DNA of 21,964 bases from assembly GCA_002495945.1 (NCBI GenBank), contig DAHU01000107.1:3682-25645 (forward strand). Direction: 5' to 3'. The position numbers and the translations under genes were made by a program. Source of the DNA: Euryarchaeota archaeon UBA13 (GTDB lineage: Archaea; Thermoplasmatota; Poseidoniia; Poseidoniales; Poseidoniaceae). Below are positions 7,904 to 17,400 of this stretch, piece after piece (position 1 is the first letter of the stretch; every line of letters starts with the position of its first letter). Below the pieces are notes generated by a model. That model worked only from the letters and a program-made list of their open reading frames with translations. It was not told the DNA's origin and ran no database searches.

Positions 7904-8650
7904 TCATTCGTCATCGAGATTTGGTGAAGAATAACCCATGTTCTTCAAACAGTTATCGATTGCTTCTAGCCATTCCACCGCAACCGCAGACTTGCCACCT
8001 GACTCAAGAAATAATTCGTTCCAGTGAGTGGCTTGTTGATTATTGCCAAGGAATTGATTAATCCTATACAACGCTGAATACGCCATTGGATTGAGATGTT
8101 CTTCATCGGCATCCCATGCCTTTTCGAAGCATTCGATTGCCCCATGAGGGCCGTGCAGCTGCCCCTTATGCAATGCAACCATGCCCGCTTGACTCCACGC
8201 AAGTGGCAGCCTGCCGATTAGTAATCCTCTGAAAACCAGCCAAGTCTGCCCACCAGCGAGTACGACCAATGCTAGAAAACCAGCCCAGTGTTCAAATTCG
8301 GTTAGATCATCCCAAGTTAATGTGATTAAACCAGCCACTCCAACACAAAACATGAATCCCGCCATAGGGGCGACTAGTACCTCTCTGCGAGTATTTAGCA
8401 TGTGGTGAATTCCAATCACCAAACCAAATGCTCCGACTACTGATAAAATTCCCAGGTGTGCCTCAAGACTGGTTGGATTTGGCGCAGACTGGCCCATGAA
8501 TAGTAGCCCTGCAATAATCAGCATGAAACTGCCAAAACGTTTGGCTGGCCGAGGGAACGGTTGGCTTTTAGAGCCTAATATCAAAACAATTCCAATAATT
8601 GCGTCGAATACCAAAAGTAACCAAACGGCGGTGGATTCGGACAAAATCAT
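7904..8650 (-). CDS. Membrane protein with five helices and a TPR-like C-terminal region
   Basis: 248 residues. Five hydrophobic segments at about 4-25, 39-55, 65-85, 91-112 and 120-146 are followed by a ~100-residue soluble part. That part has helix-turn-helix periodicity (AWSQAGMVALHKGQ, GAIECFEKAWDADE, YSALYRINQFLGNNQQA), resembling two to three tetratricopeptide-like units, and ends in the acidic tail NLDDE. No named family is recognised; a membrane-anchored protein-interaction role is inference only. ATG start; GGGAG lies about 13 bases upstream. It follows rlmH by 45 bases on the same strand. Confidence 0.7.
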   Translation of the reverse strand: MILSESTAVWLLLVFDAIIGIVLILGSKSQPFPRPAKRFGSFMLIIAGLLFMGQSAPNPTSLEAHLGILSVVGAFGLVIGIHHMLNTRREVLVAPMAGFMFCVGVAGLITLTWDDLTEFEHWAGFLALVVLAGGQTWLVFRGLLIGRLPLAWSQAGMVALHKGQLHGPHGAIECFEKAWDADEEHLNPMAYSALYRINQFLGNNQQATHWNELFLESGGKSAVAVEWLEAIDNCLKNMGYSSPNLDDE

Positions 8651-8695
8651 GCTATCAACGCCACTCCCATTGAAGGGTCATCTTTGAGGATTTGC

Positions 8696-9124
8696 TCAAT
8701 CCCGATGGTAATTTGTACCTTTGATAATTTCCGTTGCTCGATAGACCTGTTCTGCCAACATTACGGCAGCTAATTCATGGGGAAAAGTCATGTCAGACAA
8801 TGAAATCAATTTGTCACGACCTGATTTGTACTCCTGCCAGCCATCCACGGGGCCAATTGCTAAATTCACATCTTGATCACTAACCGTCCAATTTTTGACA
8901 AGATTGGCAAATTCCCGAGAACCGTATTGCTCTCCTGCTTCGTCTAACAAATATAGAATTGAATTCTTACCTATTTCGGCGTAATAGTCGTCGAGTGTTT
9001 TTTTTACGCTATGGTAAATTATGTTGATATTACGGGTTTTGAGTCTTTGTTGGTAATTTTTCATCATTTGAGAATAGGCTTTTTCTTTGACCGTTCCATG
9101 GAGGTGGATTGTTATCCTTCCCAT
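8696..9124 (-). CDS. rlmH: 23S rRNA pseudouridine-1915 N3-methyltransferase family (RlmH, SPOUT)
   Basis: 142 residues (bacterial RlmH about 155). Trefoil-knot SPOUT motifs are in order: LYLLDEAGEQYGSREFA (57-73), AIGPVDGW (89-96; usually IGGADG), ISLSDMTFPHELA (107-119), AEQVYRATEI (124-133) and the terminal TNYH (137-140). RlmH methylates the pseudouridine at position 1915 of 23S helix 69, using SAM as a homodimer on 70S ribosomes; archaeal homologues are known. The Val in place of Ala in the SAM-loop motif is a mild departure. ATG start; no SD is visible, so it may be leaderless. It is first in the minus-strand run and divergent from the gene at 9181. Confidence 0.93.
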   Translation of the reverse strand: MGRITIHLHGTVKEKAYSQMMKNYQQRLKTRNINIIYHSVKKTLDDYYAEIGKNSILYLLDEAGEQYGSREFANLVKNWTVSDQDVNLAIGPVDGWQEYKSGRDKLISLSDMTFPHELAAVMLAEQVYRATEIIKGTNYHRD

Positions 9125-9180
9125 GGTTGATACGAGAAGTAATTATTTTTCAAAGGTTAACACGATTACAGTAGTGATTG

Positions 9181-9555
9181 ATGAACCAACTTCAAAAAGT
9201 ATTACCGATACGGACTATTATGGGATGGTGGCCGTTTTCTAAACCAAAGCCATCGACACGAGTCATTGAACCAATTAGCAAGGATGGACGGACCTGGCTA
9301 CTTGAACTTAGAGACATGTGCGAACGCAATTTTGACAATCCAGAAGAAGCCAAACGCAGGATTAGACAAATGCAGGTCGAATGGCAAGAGTGTCTTGACA
9401 ATGGTTCGCTATCATCAATCAATAAAGAAGCATTAGAAAGTCGAGCGATTCGATTATTGTCAAGCACAGATGCTGAATGGTTAACCTGGCTTGACGACTT
9501 AGAATTTTGGAAAACCGGTTGGAAACCTGTACAAGATTCGGCAGACAAGGATTGA
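9181..9555 (+). CDS. Small soluble protein of unknown function
   Basis: About 124 residues from ATG 9181. An in-frame ATG at 9220 would give the common small-protein start MGWWPFSKPKP and is as likely. The protein is mostly charged and probably helical, with Trp-rich clusters (EWLTWLDDLEFWKTGWKP near the C-terminus). I recognise no family and see no signal peptide or membrane helix. It is followed after one base by the thioredoxin-fold gene, so the two are probably cotranscribed. The region 9125-9180, shared with the divergent rlmH gene, is A/T-rich but has no TATA box I would assign. Confidence 0.65.
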   Translation: MNQLQKVLPIRTIMGWWPFSKPKPSTRVIEPISKDGRTWLLELRDMCERNFDNPEEAKRRIRQMQVEWQECLDNGSLSSINKEALESRAIRLLSSTDAEWLTWLDDLEFWKTGWKPVQDSADKD

Positions 9556-9556
9556 A

Positions 9557-10267
9557 ATGCGCTCCGCAACTCGCAACACCATGGCAAAAGCGACACTACA
9601 CATGTTGCATACCTGTCCTTTCTGTTGGAAGGTAAGAGGAGTCATTGAGTATCTAAAACTCGATGTGAATTATGTATCGGTGAACGGGTTAAAAATCAAA
9701 AAAGCGGTTTCATTCGCTGGAGATTGGGGAAAAGTACCGGTGTTTACCGATGAAAATGGCACCCATCATACCGACTCCACTCCGATTATGAACTTCATCG
9801 ATAAAAATTACAATGAAGGAAAATTGCTAGCGATTGGAGATGATGATAGAACTCAAGAATGGATGGAGTGGGCCGACACAAAAATGTCCAAGGCAACCGT
9901 TCCAATATTGTACGGAACGTTAGGCTCGGCATTCAGGACAACAACTCGTATCTCCAAATTAGAGAAATTTGGGTTTTTGTCAAAGCGCCTTTATGCTTGG
10001 GCAGGCTTTCCAATTATGTGGGGAATTATCGCCAAAAAACGAGTAAAAAAAGACGGGAGGAAACCAAAGCAACTGTGGCATGATTTACTAACGGAATTTA
10101 CCGACCAACATGATGGCGACTATTTCGGTGGCAAAACTCCCAATATGGTAGACTTCTCCGTATTTGGCTACATGAGATCAATATCGCCATTCCCTCAATT
10201 CGCTCTCCTGACTGACCATACCAAGGCGATGGCTTGGTACAATAGAATGGAAACATTAGTCGCTTAG
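9557..10267 (+). CDS. Glutaredoxin/GST-like thioredoxin-fold protein with CPFC site
   Basis: 236 residues. The N-terminal thioredoxin-fold domain carries a CxxC redox site in LHTCPFCWKVRG (about 17-28), the cis-Pro strand GKVPVF and TDSTPIMNFI in the glutathione-site position. An all-helical GST-C-like domain follows, with TPNMVDFSVFGYMRS near the end. The order resembles the prostaglandin E synthase 2 / GST N-domain family, but the reaction here is unknown; thiol reduction or isomerisation is the general expectation. The start ATG 9557 has AAGGA a few bases upstream, while ATG 9581 (MAKATLHML) has no SD but a more typical N-terminus. It lies one base after the previous gene and a few bases before the next. 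Confidence 0.82.
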   Translation: MRSATRNTMAKATLHMLHTCPFCWKVRGVIEYLKLDVNYVSVNGLKIKKAVSFAGDWGKVPVFTDENGTHHTDSTPIMNFIDKNYNEGKLLAIGDDDRTQEWMEWADTKMSKATVPILYGTLGSAFRTTTRISKLEKFGFLSKRLYAWAGFPIMWGIIAKKRVKKDGRKPKQLWHDLLTEFTDQHDGDYFGGKTPNMVDFSVFGYMRSISPFPQFALLTDHTKAMAWYNRMETLVA

Positions 10268-10275
10268 GGTTGGTT

Positions 10276-11118
10276 ATGACTTCAATTGCATTTGCCGGCT
10301 TGGAATTTCTTCCCGTTACGGAGGGCTCTGTTTTTATCGGCGAGGATAAGGGAGGTTGGATATATGCTGGTCAAAGACCTAAGCATGAAGTGAGATGCCC
10401 GAAATTTTTTATCATGAACTCACCATTGAATCATCGCGAACTGTCGTCAATTCTTGATGCTGATTTATCTGATGGCGAGGAGACAATTTGGAACCGTGAA
10501 CGTCTTTTTGCGATAACATCTATGCTAACTGAGCAACTTTCCTCGATAGCAACTGACCTTGATACAGGATACGATTGGGAGGTAAGATGTCCAACACAAA
10601 GCGAATGGCTTCATGCTAAAGCGACGGGAAAACTATCACTAACATGTGGAACTAAGGAAATCCTTGCTGATGCGGTTTCATCCAATTACCGGGGTGCTAT
10701 GATGGATGGAAGGCCGCGTAAATTTGACGGACACGGTCCAATGCAATGGCATACTGCAACTATGGAAATTCATCCAAAAAATGAGAGCATAAATGCGCTG
10801 TCAAGTGCACCAATGGACAGAGATAATTCCGGACTAAGTGTGCGTCTAGTCATTACCCCAATTCGTACAGACGCACCCAATATTGTACCGAAAAAAGCTG
10901 ACTATGGTGCAAACATACGGTCTGAATTAATTTGGACTACCTTGCTAGGTGTCATTCCTTCATTTGCTATTCCTTGGCTAAGAGGCATGGGAGATTATGT
11001 CTACTCTGGTTGGGTTAATCTGTTATTTGGTGGGCTTTGCGCAGGATTTGTTACTGGTGCATTTTGGCGACCAAGAAGACCGACTATAATGTACTCCGAG
11101 GGCGAAAGACAAAATTAA
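10276..11118 (+). CDS. FGE/SUMF1-like domain protein with two C-terminal membrane helices
   Basis: 280 residues from ATG 10276, with AGGG six bases upstream; an in-frame TTG lies at 10270. The formylglycine-generating-enzyme-like (C-type-lectin) fold is visible from FLPVTEGSVFIGE through GQRPKHEVRCPKFFIM (SUMF1 domains begin in this way), then VRCPTQSEWLHA (compare LPTEAEWEYA), and ends in GLSVRLV (compare GFRLV). The paired catalytic cysteines expected near the domain end of true FGE are not seen, so this is probably a non-catalytic or binding version. Two hydrophobic helices follow at about 216-236 and 245-264, with a basic tail (RPRRP) that should hold the C-terminus in the cytoplasm and place the domain, without a signal peptide, on the same side. 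Partner unknown. Confidence 0.75.
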   Translation: MTSIAFAGLEFLPVTEGSVFIGEDKGGWIYAGQRPKHEVRCPKFFIMNSPLNHRELSSILDADLSDGEETIWNRERLFAITSMLTEQLSSIATDLDTGYDWEVRCPTQSEWLHAKATGKLSLTCGTKEILADAVSSNYRGAMMDGRPRKFDGHGPMQWHTATMEIHPKNESINALSSAPMDRDNSGLSVRLVITPIRTDAPNIVPKKADYGANIRSELIWTTLLGVIPSFAIPWLRGMGDYVYSGWVNLLFGGLCAGFVTGAFWRPRRPTIMYSEGERQN

Positions 11119-11190
11119 ATCAATTTTGAGTTACTGTAAAGACTTTTTTAGTTGATTTTTAACCCAAGTTTGAGCGCAACGGTGAATACA

Positions 11191-11973
11191 TTGAGTAATA
11201 CAGATAGTGGTCAAAATGCAAAAATCGTCAGCGAATATGATGATTTTTACGATGACACCATCGTTGATTGGCGCGCTTTGGGTGCTAAGTATAAAACAAA
11301 AAATATCATCCAACTGTGTGAAGGTCAAAAATTTACCAATGTACTTGACTGTGGTGCTGGAGAAGGTAGCGTACTAAAATTACTCAATGAACAAGACTTC
11401 TGTGAAAACTTGTACGCAATCGAGATTTCTCAGAGTGGAATAAGTCAAATTGAAAGTCTGGAATTAAACAAATTAAAAGAAGTCAAAAAATTTGATGGTT
11501 ATGAAATACCTTATCCGGATAATTTCTTCGATTTAGCATTTAGCACTCACGTATTGGAGCATGTAGAACATCCAAGAATTCTGTTACGAGAGATTAAACG
11601 TGTTAGTAAATCTCAAATCTTCGAGGTACCTCTAGATTATGTGATAAATGTTGATAGATACATCGATGATTTACATTCATTTGGTCACATCAATGTGTAC
11701 AGTCCTTCGACATTCAGGTATCTGCTAAAGTCAGAAGGTTTTGTTATCAAAAAAGAACTCAAAACAAGAATCAACAGAGAAGTGTTGGCATTTGACCTTT
11801 ACAATAACAAGAAAGTGAAAAAAACAATATTTACAGAGTTCAAACTTAGAATCCTGTGGCCAACATTGAATTTAGTCAAGAGAATCCTCTACGGCAGGAA
11901 ACGTTATAGTGAATTTGGATATGATGCCTACACATGTTTAGTTGATAGCGATGGTGGATTAAAAATATTTTAA
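11191..11973 (+). CDS. Class I SAM-dependent methyltransferase (Methyltransf_11-like), A/T-rich
   Basis: About 260 residues. Motif I VLDCGAGEGS, the acidic motif II AIEIS, and the post-core IPYPDNFFDLAFSTHVLEHV and GHINVYSPSTFRYLLKSEGF give a Methyltransf_11/23-type small-molecule or glycan methyltransferase. The longest frame opens at TTG 11152, but TTG 11191 has GGTGA (11181-11185) at ideal distance and is preferred. Base composition is lower in G+C than its neighbours: lines at 11461, 11761 and 11821 count about 25-33% against about 43-48% in sampled lines of the flanking genes. Lys and Asn (AAA, AAT) are unusually common. Such genes are typical of exchanged surface-polysaccharide functions. 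It overlaps the convergent malic enzyme gene by 4 bases. Confidence 0.83.
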   Translation: MSNTDSGQNAKIVSEYDDFYDDTIVDWRALGAKYKTKNIIQLCEGQKFTNVLDCGAGEGSVLKLLNEQDFCENLYAIEISQSGISQIESLELNKLKEVKKFDGYEIPYPDNFFDLAFSTHVLEHVEHPRILLREIKRVSKSQIFEVPLDYVINVDRYIDDLHSFGHINVYSPSTFRYLLKSEGFVIKKELKTRINREVLAFDLYNNKKVKKTIFTEFKLRILWPTLNLVKRILYGRKRYSEFGYDAYTCLVDSDGGLKIF

Positions 11974-14294
11974 TCGGCTTCTTGATTAGAATTTAGTGCC
12001 ATTGTTTCCCAATAAGAGTCCTGTCTTATGGCGTCTGCAGCACATATTGTTGCCATATTAACAATGTGTCTAACGCCGTCTGTTCTAGCAACCAATTGAA
12101 CTGGTTTATCCATACCTTCAAGAATCGGTCCTGTCATTTCTGCGCCACCAAGTTCCTCCAGTAATTTGTACGCGATATTGGCGGCTGCTAGGTTTGGCAA
12201 AACTAATACATTTGCTGGGCCTTGGAAATCCATAAATGGATAATCGGTTTGAACTGCGGGATTTAATGCGGTATCAGCTTGCATTGGACCATCGATAATC
12301 AACGTTGGATCTATTGATTTTGCAATCTCAATCGCCTCTTCAATTCTTGTTGAGCGTTGAGCGCGAGTGCTACCAAAATTAGAAAACGATAGCATTGCAA
12401 CCTTTGGTTTGATACCAAATCTACGCGCTATTTTTGCCGTTTGTATAGCAATTTCAGCCAGGGTTGGGCTATCCGGATAAACATTGACGGTGGCATCTGC
12501 AAGGAATATTGTCCTGCCATCTACATTAACCATGTAGCATCCTATGACACAATGTACAGAGGAATCAGAACCGATTACTTCTATTGTTGGCCTCAACACA
12601 TCTGCATAATTTCTACTGACGCCGCCAACAAAGCCATCAGCATCGCCGCTTGCGACCATTTGGCTAGCGAAATACGGACGACTTTTCAGTAACCTTTCTG
12701 CGTCTTCAAGCGTCATGCCTTTCCGCATTCGACGTTTGAACAAGGCGGGAGCGTAGTTCAATTTCCGCCGTTCATCATAGCGTGGATCATAGACGTCGTA
12801 GGCAAAATTAAGATTCAACTCTTCTGCCATAGAATCAATCCTTTCCTTAGAACCCAATAAAATAGGATGACAAATTCTCTGCTCAACTAATTGCGCAGCA
12901 GCTCGAATAACCTTCTCATTATCGCCTTCTGGGAAAACAATTCGCTTACCACGACCTCTAACCTGATTTATCATATGACGCATGATTGAGTAAGACAGCC
13001 CTAGTCGTGATTCTAATTCCTCTCGATATTTACTGACCGAAAATTCCTCAGGACTAATTTGAGTTATTCCCTCATCTACTGCGGCTTGAGCAACTGCAGA
13101 TGCCTCCCAAATTAGTACCCTACGGTCAAACGGTTTTGGGATGATATACTCTGGTCCAAATTGCATTGTAACACCATCATAAGCCGCTGAAATATAGTCC
13201 GGTACTGGTTCTTTAGCCAACTCCGCAAGGGCTTTTGTGGCTGCCATTTTCATGTTTTGAGTGATATCGGTTGCTCTTACATCTAGCGCACCTCGGAAAA
13301 TATACGGGAAGCCAAGAACATTATTCACTTGATTAGGATAATCAGACCGGCCAGTAGCGATTATTGCATCGCCCCTCACCTCCTCAACTTCTTCGGGGGT
13401 TATCTCAGGAGTTGGATTTGCCAGCGCAAAGATAATTGGTTTTTCAGCCATACTCTTAACCATCTTCTTGGAAACTAAGCCGCCTTTTGACAACCCCAAT
13501 AGCACATCGGCACCAACCATCGCTGCAGCCAAATCACCCTCAGGGATGTCATGTGCGTACCCCGCTTTGTAATCATTTAATTCATTATTAAGAAGGCGCT
13601 TTTTAGTCAAAATACCTTTACTATCAACCATTTTGATATGTTCTCTAGCAACACCAAGAGCAACATAGTGGTTGGCGCAAGCAATTGCCGAAGCACCAGC
13701 TCCGATTACTACTACCTTTACTTCAGACAACCGCTTACCTTGTAATTCAACTGCATTTATCAGGGCTGCTCCCGAAATAATGGCAGTACCATGTTGGTCA
13801 TCGTGCATGACTGGGATATCTGTCTCTTCAGCGATTCTTCGCTCTATTTCAAAACACTCGGGTGCTTTGATGTCTTCTAGGTTGATGCCGCCAAAAGTCT
13901 TAGCAATATTTACTACGGTTTGAATAAACGATTCAGGATCTTCAGTGTCAACTTCGATATCAAACACATCGATATCAGCGAAGGTTTTCAACAACAAACC
14001 CTTACCTTCCATAACGGGTTTACTCGCTAATGGACCGATGTTACCTAGTCCAAGCACCGCAGTACCATTAGAAATCACTGCGACAAGGTTTGCTTTCGAA
14101 GTGTATTTGTAAGCGGTTTCTGGTTTCTCCGCAATTTCCAAACACGGATAGGCAACACCCGGAGAATAGGCTAAACTTAGTTCATGCGCAGTTGAATGGG
14201 GTTTGGTCGGTACGACCTTGATTTTGCCATGTGGTTTGGCTTCATGATAATCTAGAGCTTCTTTCTTGAGTTGCTGCTCTCTTCGGTCTTCCAA
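11970..14294 (-). CDS. maeB: NADP-dependent malic enzyme, hybrid with phosphotransacetylase-like domain
   Basis: 774 residues, the usual length of MaeB-type hybrid enzymes. The N-terminal part (1-430) is malic enzyme: [10 protein letters not shown] (42-51), the catalytic [19 protein letters not shown] region (96-114), metal ligands in ECFEIE (146-151), DDQHGT (165-170), and the dinucleotide fold [12 protein letters not shown] (194-205). It decarboxylates malate oxidatively to pyruvate, making NADPH. Residues about 444-765 form a phosphotransacetylase-like domain ([30 protein letters not shown]). In characterised hybrids this domain regulates the enzyme through acetyl-CoA and lacks transacetylase activity. 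The start codon is TTG at 14294, with GTGAG nearby. Divergent from the giant secreted protein; its 3' end overlaps a methyltransferase gene by 4 bases. Confidence 0.95.
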   Translation of the reverse strand: MEDRREQQLKKEALDYHEAKPHGKIKVVPTKPHSTAHELSLAYSPGVAYPCLEIAEKPETAYKYTSKANLVAVISNGTAVLGLGNIGPLASKPVMEGKGLLLKTFADIDVFDIEVDTEDPESFIQTVVNIAKTFGGINLEDIKAPECFEIERRIAEETDIPVMHDDQHGTAIISGAALINAVELQGKRLSEVKVVVIGAGASAIACANHYVALGVAREHIKMVDSKGILTKKRLLNNELNDYKAGYAHDIPEGDLAAAMVGADVLLGLSKGGLVSKKMVKSMAEKPIIFALANPTPEITPEEVEEVRGDAIIATGRSDYPNQVNNVLGFPYIFRGALDVRATDITQNMKMAATKALAELAKEPVPDYISAAYDGVTMQFGPEYIIPKPFDRRVLIWEASAVAQAAVDEGITQISPEEFSVSKYREELESRLGLSYSIMRHMINQVRGRGKRIVFPEGDNEKVIRAAAQLVEQRICHPILLGSKERIDSMAEELNLNFAYDVYDPRYDERRKLNYAPALFKRRMRKGMTLEDAERLLKSRPYFASQMVASGDADGFVGGVSRNYADVLRPTIEVIGSDSSVHCVIGCYMVNVDGRTIFLADATVNVYPDSPTLAEIAIQTAKIARRFGIKPKVAMLSFSNFGSTRAQRSTRIEEAIEIAKSIDPTLIIDGPMQADTALNPAVQTDYPFMDFQGPANVLVLPNLAAANIAYKLLEELGGAEMTGPILEGMDKPVQLVARTDGVRHIVNMATICAADAIRQDSYWETMALNSNQEAD

Positions 14295-14342
14295 GGGCTC
14301 ACTTCCATTACTCCGAAATCACAGTCGATGTTTGATTGTTTG

Positions 14343-14356
14343 GGGTGAATTTACCC
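14343..14356. promoter_or_regulatory. Near-perfect 14-base palindrome upstream of maeB
   Basis: GGGTGAATTTACCC: symmetric except for one pair (G/T at positions 5 and 10). It lies 49 bases before the maeB start in the 162-base divergent region shared with the giant secreted-protein gene. The size and symmetry fit a binding site for a dimeric repressor or activator; which gene it serves is unknown. Confidence 0.35.
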
Positions 14357-14361
14357 GACGC

Positions 14362-14390
14362 ACGGTGTTTTTCTCAATTATTATCACCGT
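14362..14390. promoter_or_regulatory. Inverted repeat ACGGTG-N17-CACCGT
   Basis: Perfect 6-base arms at 14362-14367 and 14385-14390, with an A/T-rich spacer, lie next to the palindrome at 14343 and just upstream of the TATA-containing dyad at 14391. It could be an operator with two half-sites. A terminator is unlikely because both flanking genes point away from it. Confidence 0.3.
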
Positions 14391-14401
14391 CAGTTGTATG
14401 A

Positions 14402-14408
14402 TATATAA
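14402..14408 (+). promoter_or_regulatory. Putative TATA box of the giant secreted-protein gene
   Basis: TATATAA lies 55 bases before ATG 14457. Transcription starting about 25 bases downstream would leave a leader near 26 bases. The box lies inside a short dyad CAGTT (14391-14395) ... AACTG (14407-14411), so a bound regulator could block TBP. Because the box is itself near-palindromic it might also drive maeB leftward, with a leader of roughly 80 bases. Confidence 0.5.
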
Positions 14409-14456
14409 CTGAACGAAGTAGGGCCGCGTTCAAATAGTGTGAGATGCGCCAATATA

Positions 14457-17400
14457 ATGATGAACAGTAGGGCTTTTGCTGCTAAACCGCCCAGTAGGGC
14501 TCGCAAAGCAGTAGCGTTAACCATTCTGATGGTCATCACCTCGTTGAGTCCATTGATGTTAATCCCGTCAGTTTCTGCTCATTTAACAGACAACGAAACC
14601 GTTTGGCCAAAACAAGCGAGCAATGACACTGGTTGGGTTCAACTTGATGCTGTCGGAGCGGATCCAGTTCTTGGCTTACAAGCCAATGCAAACTGGGGTC
14701 TTGAGTTCGCACCCGGAGCCTTGTTATCCAATGTGACTATGGAAGTTAGAGTCAACTCTAGTGATGGGTTGATGATTGAAGAACCTGTGATTACTGCTAG
14801 CGATGTTGGCGTCAACCTTTTTGATTGGAGTGGCCTTGGAATGTTAGGCTCCAGCGATTCATTCTCGGGTACCAATCCACACTCGGGAAGGATGGCCCCA
14901 AATAGTGAATCTGGAGCATATTGGACCCTGCCTTCGGGTGCAGAAATCAATGAACTGATTATTGAGGCCTTAGCACCGGTTGACCCTGCAGTAACATTTT
15001 TACCTGTAGATTTGGATATTAACGACTATGCGATTCATTTCATCGATGGCAGAATGTATTTAGCGATAGGTAGCGTCTTGCTCATCATCGATTACAATAA
15101 TGACCCAAAAATTATTGACATCATCGAATTTGAAAATGCAGAGCAAATTGTTGATTTAGAAATTGATGCGGTGACCCTCACTCTACACATCTTGACCAAT
15201 GATGATTATTTCCACGCCTTATCATTAGTTGATACGGCCACGTTGACTCCTTTGTCAGAAACTATGGTAGATTCTGCTACCATTCAGTTTGATGAATTTA
15301 TCATCGCTAGCGACGGAACTCCATACGCGGCATCTAGCGATAGAATTGCGGTTTTCGACGGACAAGATTGGAATAATGTTCTACAAGTTGGTCCGTATGA
15401 ATCAGCGTTAGGAATCATTGAAGTGGATAATGTGCTATACTTTTCATTCGAAAATGGAGGCGTTGTCCGCTGGGACCTAACATCCAACACCCAGCTTTCA
15501 ACATGGTCAACATCAAACAACTTACATAGTGATAGCGTAACTTCGTTACATGTTGCTGGGAATCAAATTTTGCTTGCTTCAGAAGATGCCGGTCTTGCAC
15601 GTTACGATTGGAATACCGGCTTTTGGTTATCGACATGGAACAACAACAACTGGCTGACTTCTAACGAAGTATTTGACGTAGCGGTATCAAATAACATAAT
15701 GACTATTCTCAACGGGAACTCACTACAAACCTACAACACTCAAAGCGGAGTCTTCCTACAAACCTACCCACTCCAAGATTTCGGCTTGGTAAACAATGGT
15801 GACAAGTTATTGGTTTGGCCAAATATTGGTTTTAGGTCTCCCGCCAGCGAAATTATACTCATTAGTGACGGCGGTGGCGATTTAGCTATCTTTGACACGG
15901 CTAACACACCACAATATGGCGGCAATATGCTACTGGCAAGTGGCCCAACCTCCGGTGATATGGATGACGCCGTTGAAATGAATGGCGTATTATTTGTTGC
16001 CGCAGACGGCATAATGAACCGGTTTGATATCCAGCAGTCTAGATGGTTAACACCAAAATTAATCGGTGATGAAGTCAACCAATTGGTCTCAGACGGAACG
16101 GATATTTACATTGCTGGAGAGTCGACTGGCGCCCACAGAATGAATAGTAATGGAACCATCCTACAAACTTGGGATACCTCTAGTGGACTTGCATCTAATT
16201 CAGTTCAGCGGATAGCTGTAACCAATAATCGTGTCATCACTATAAATTCCAATTCTGCAGTTTCAGTCATTGACACTTCAACCAATTCTATATCGATTTA
16301 TGACTCTTCAAATGACCTGACGTCTAGCGGATTAACAGATGTTGTAGCCTACGGTAGTATCGCTTATGTTGCGACAATAGACATCGGTCTGGCCAGATTT
16401 GACTTGACCAACGATACTTGGCTGGCGCCTTGGGGCTCAACTGGTATCAATAATGCTGACGAAGTTCCGCTAGCAGTTTTTGACGATGTGTTACACATGG
16501 GTCTGCCAGGCTACGGTGTGGTTAGAAAAGACCTGATTACTGGGGAAATACTACTGCCGTTTACCGAGGATACTGGAGGACCTAGTGTCGGTAACAGTCT
16601 TGATTTCTTGCCGAGTGATGAAATCTATGCATTGCTTTCCGACGGTTCTGCTATTTACATCGGGACTGGTGATGGTGCAGTAAAGTGGGACGGTAATTTA
16701 CCAACATACTTCCAAGACAGAGGGGGTAGTTGGGTGACTCAGCCGGATTCGTTCTTTGATTTTGCAATTTATGGAAATGAAATCTTTGTAGGCACGGATA
16801 GAGGGGTATGCAAGTATCCACTATCAACACTCCAAGTCGATGACTGCATGAATGTGTATGACGGTATGCCTGATTGGGAAACGCGAACCGTCGACACCGA
16901 TGGAACACGGATTTACGGTGGCACATTTGGTGGAGTTGGTATTCTAACTATCAGTCCATTTGATGTTGTGGACACTTGGGAAGCCGGAGAGGATACCGAC
17001 AATGCACCTGTAGAAGTGATCGGCGATATTGCTTATGTTGGATTAAACGGCATAGGTATTGCCAGATATGAAATCTCAACTAATTCGTGGTTGCCTACAT
17101 GGACTGAGGATAATGTCTTAGATGACGGAAATCAGTTTGTCACTGGACTGGTTGCAGATTATGGGCGGCTTGCTGGTAGTGGTTTTGGTCCCGCAAATCC
17201 AGAACAATTATGGATTGGCGGAGAGGATGGTTTCCAATTAATTGATGTTGTAAACGAAGTTGAATTATATGACATAGAGAAATCTAATTCAATTTATCTA
17301 GGAAATGGTGAGCCATATCAAATGGAAATTTACAATGATGTGATGTATTATCATCAAGGAGATGACAGTAACAGTGTCTATCGTATTGACCTGGTTAACT

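Noticed and set aside
10276..11118. Active formylglycine-generating enzyme paired with a sulfatase
   Set aside because: No sulfatase gene in the window and no catalytic cysteine pair in the domain.
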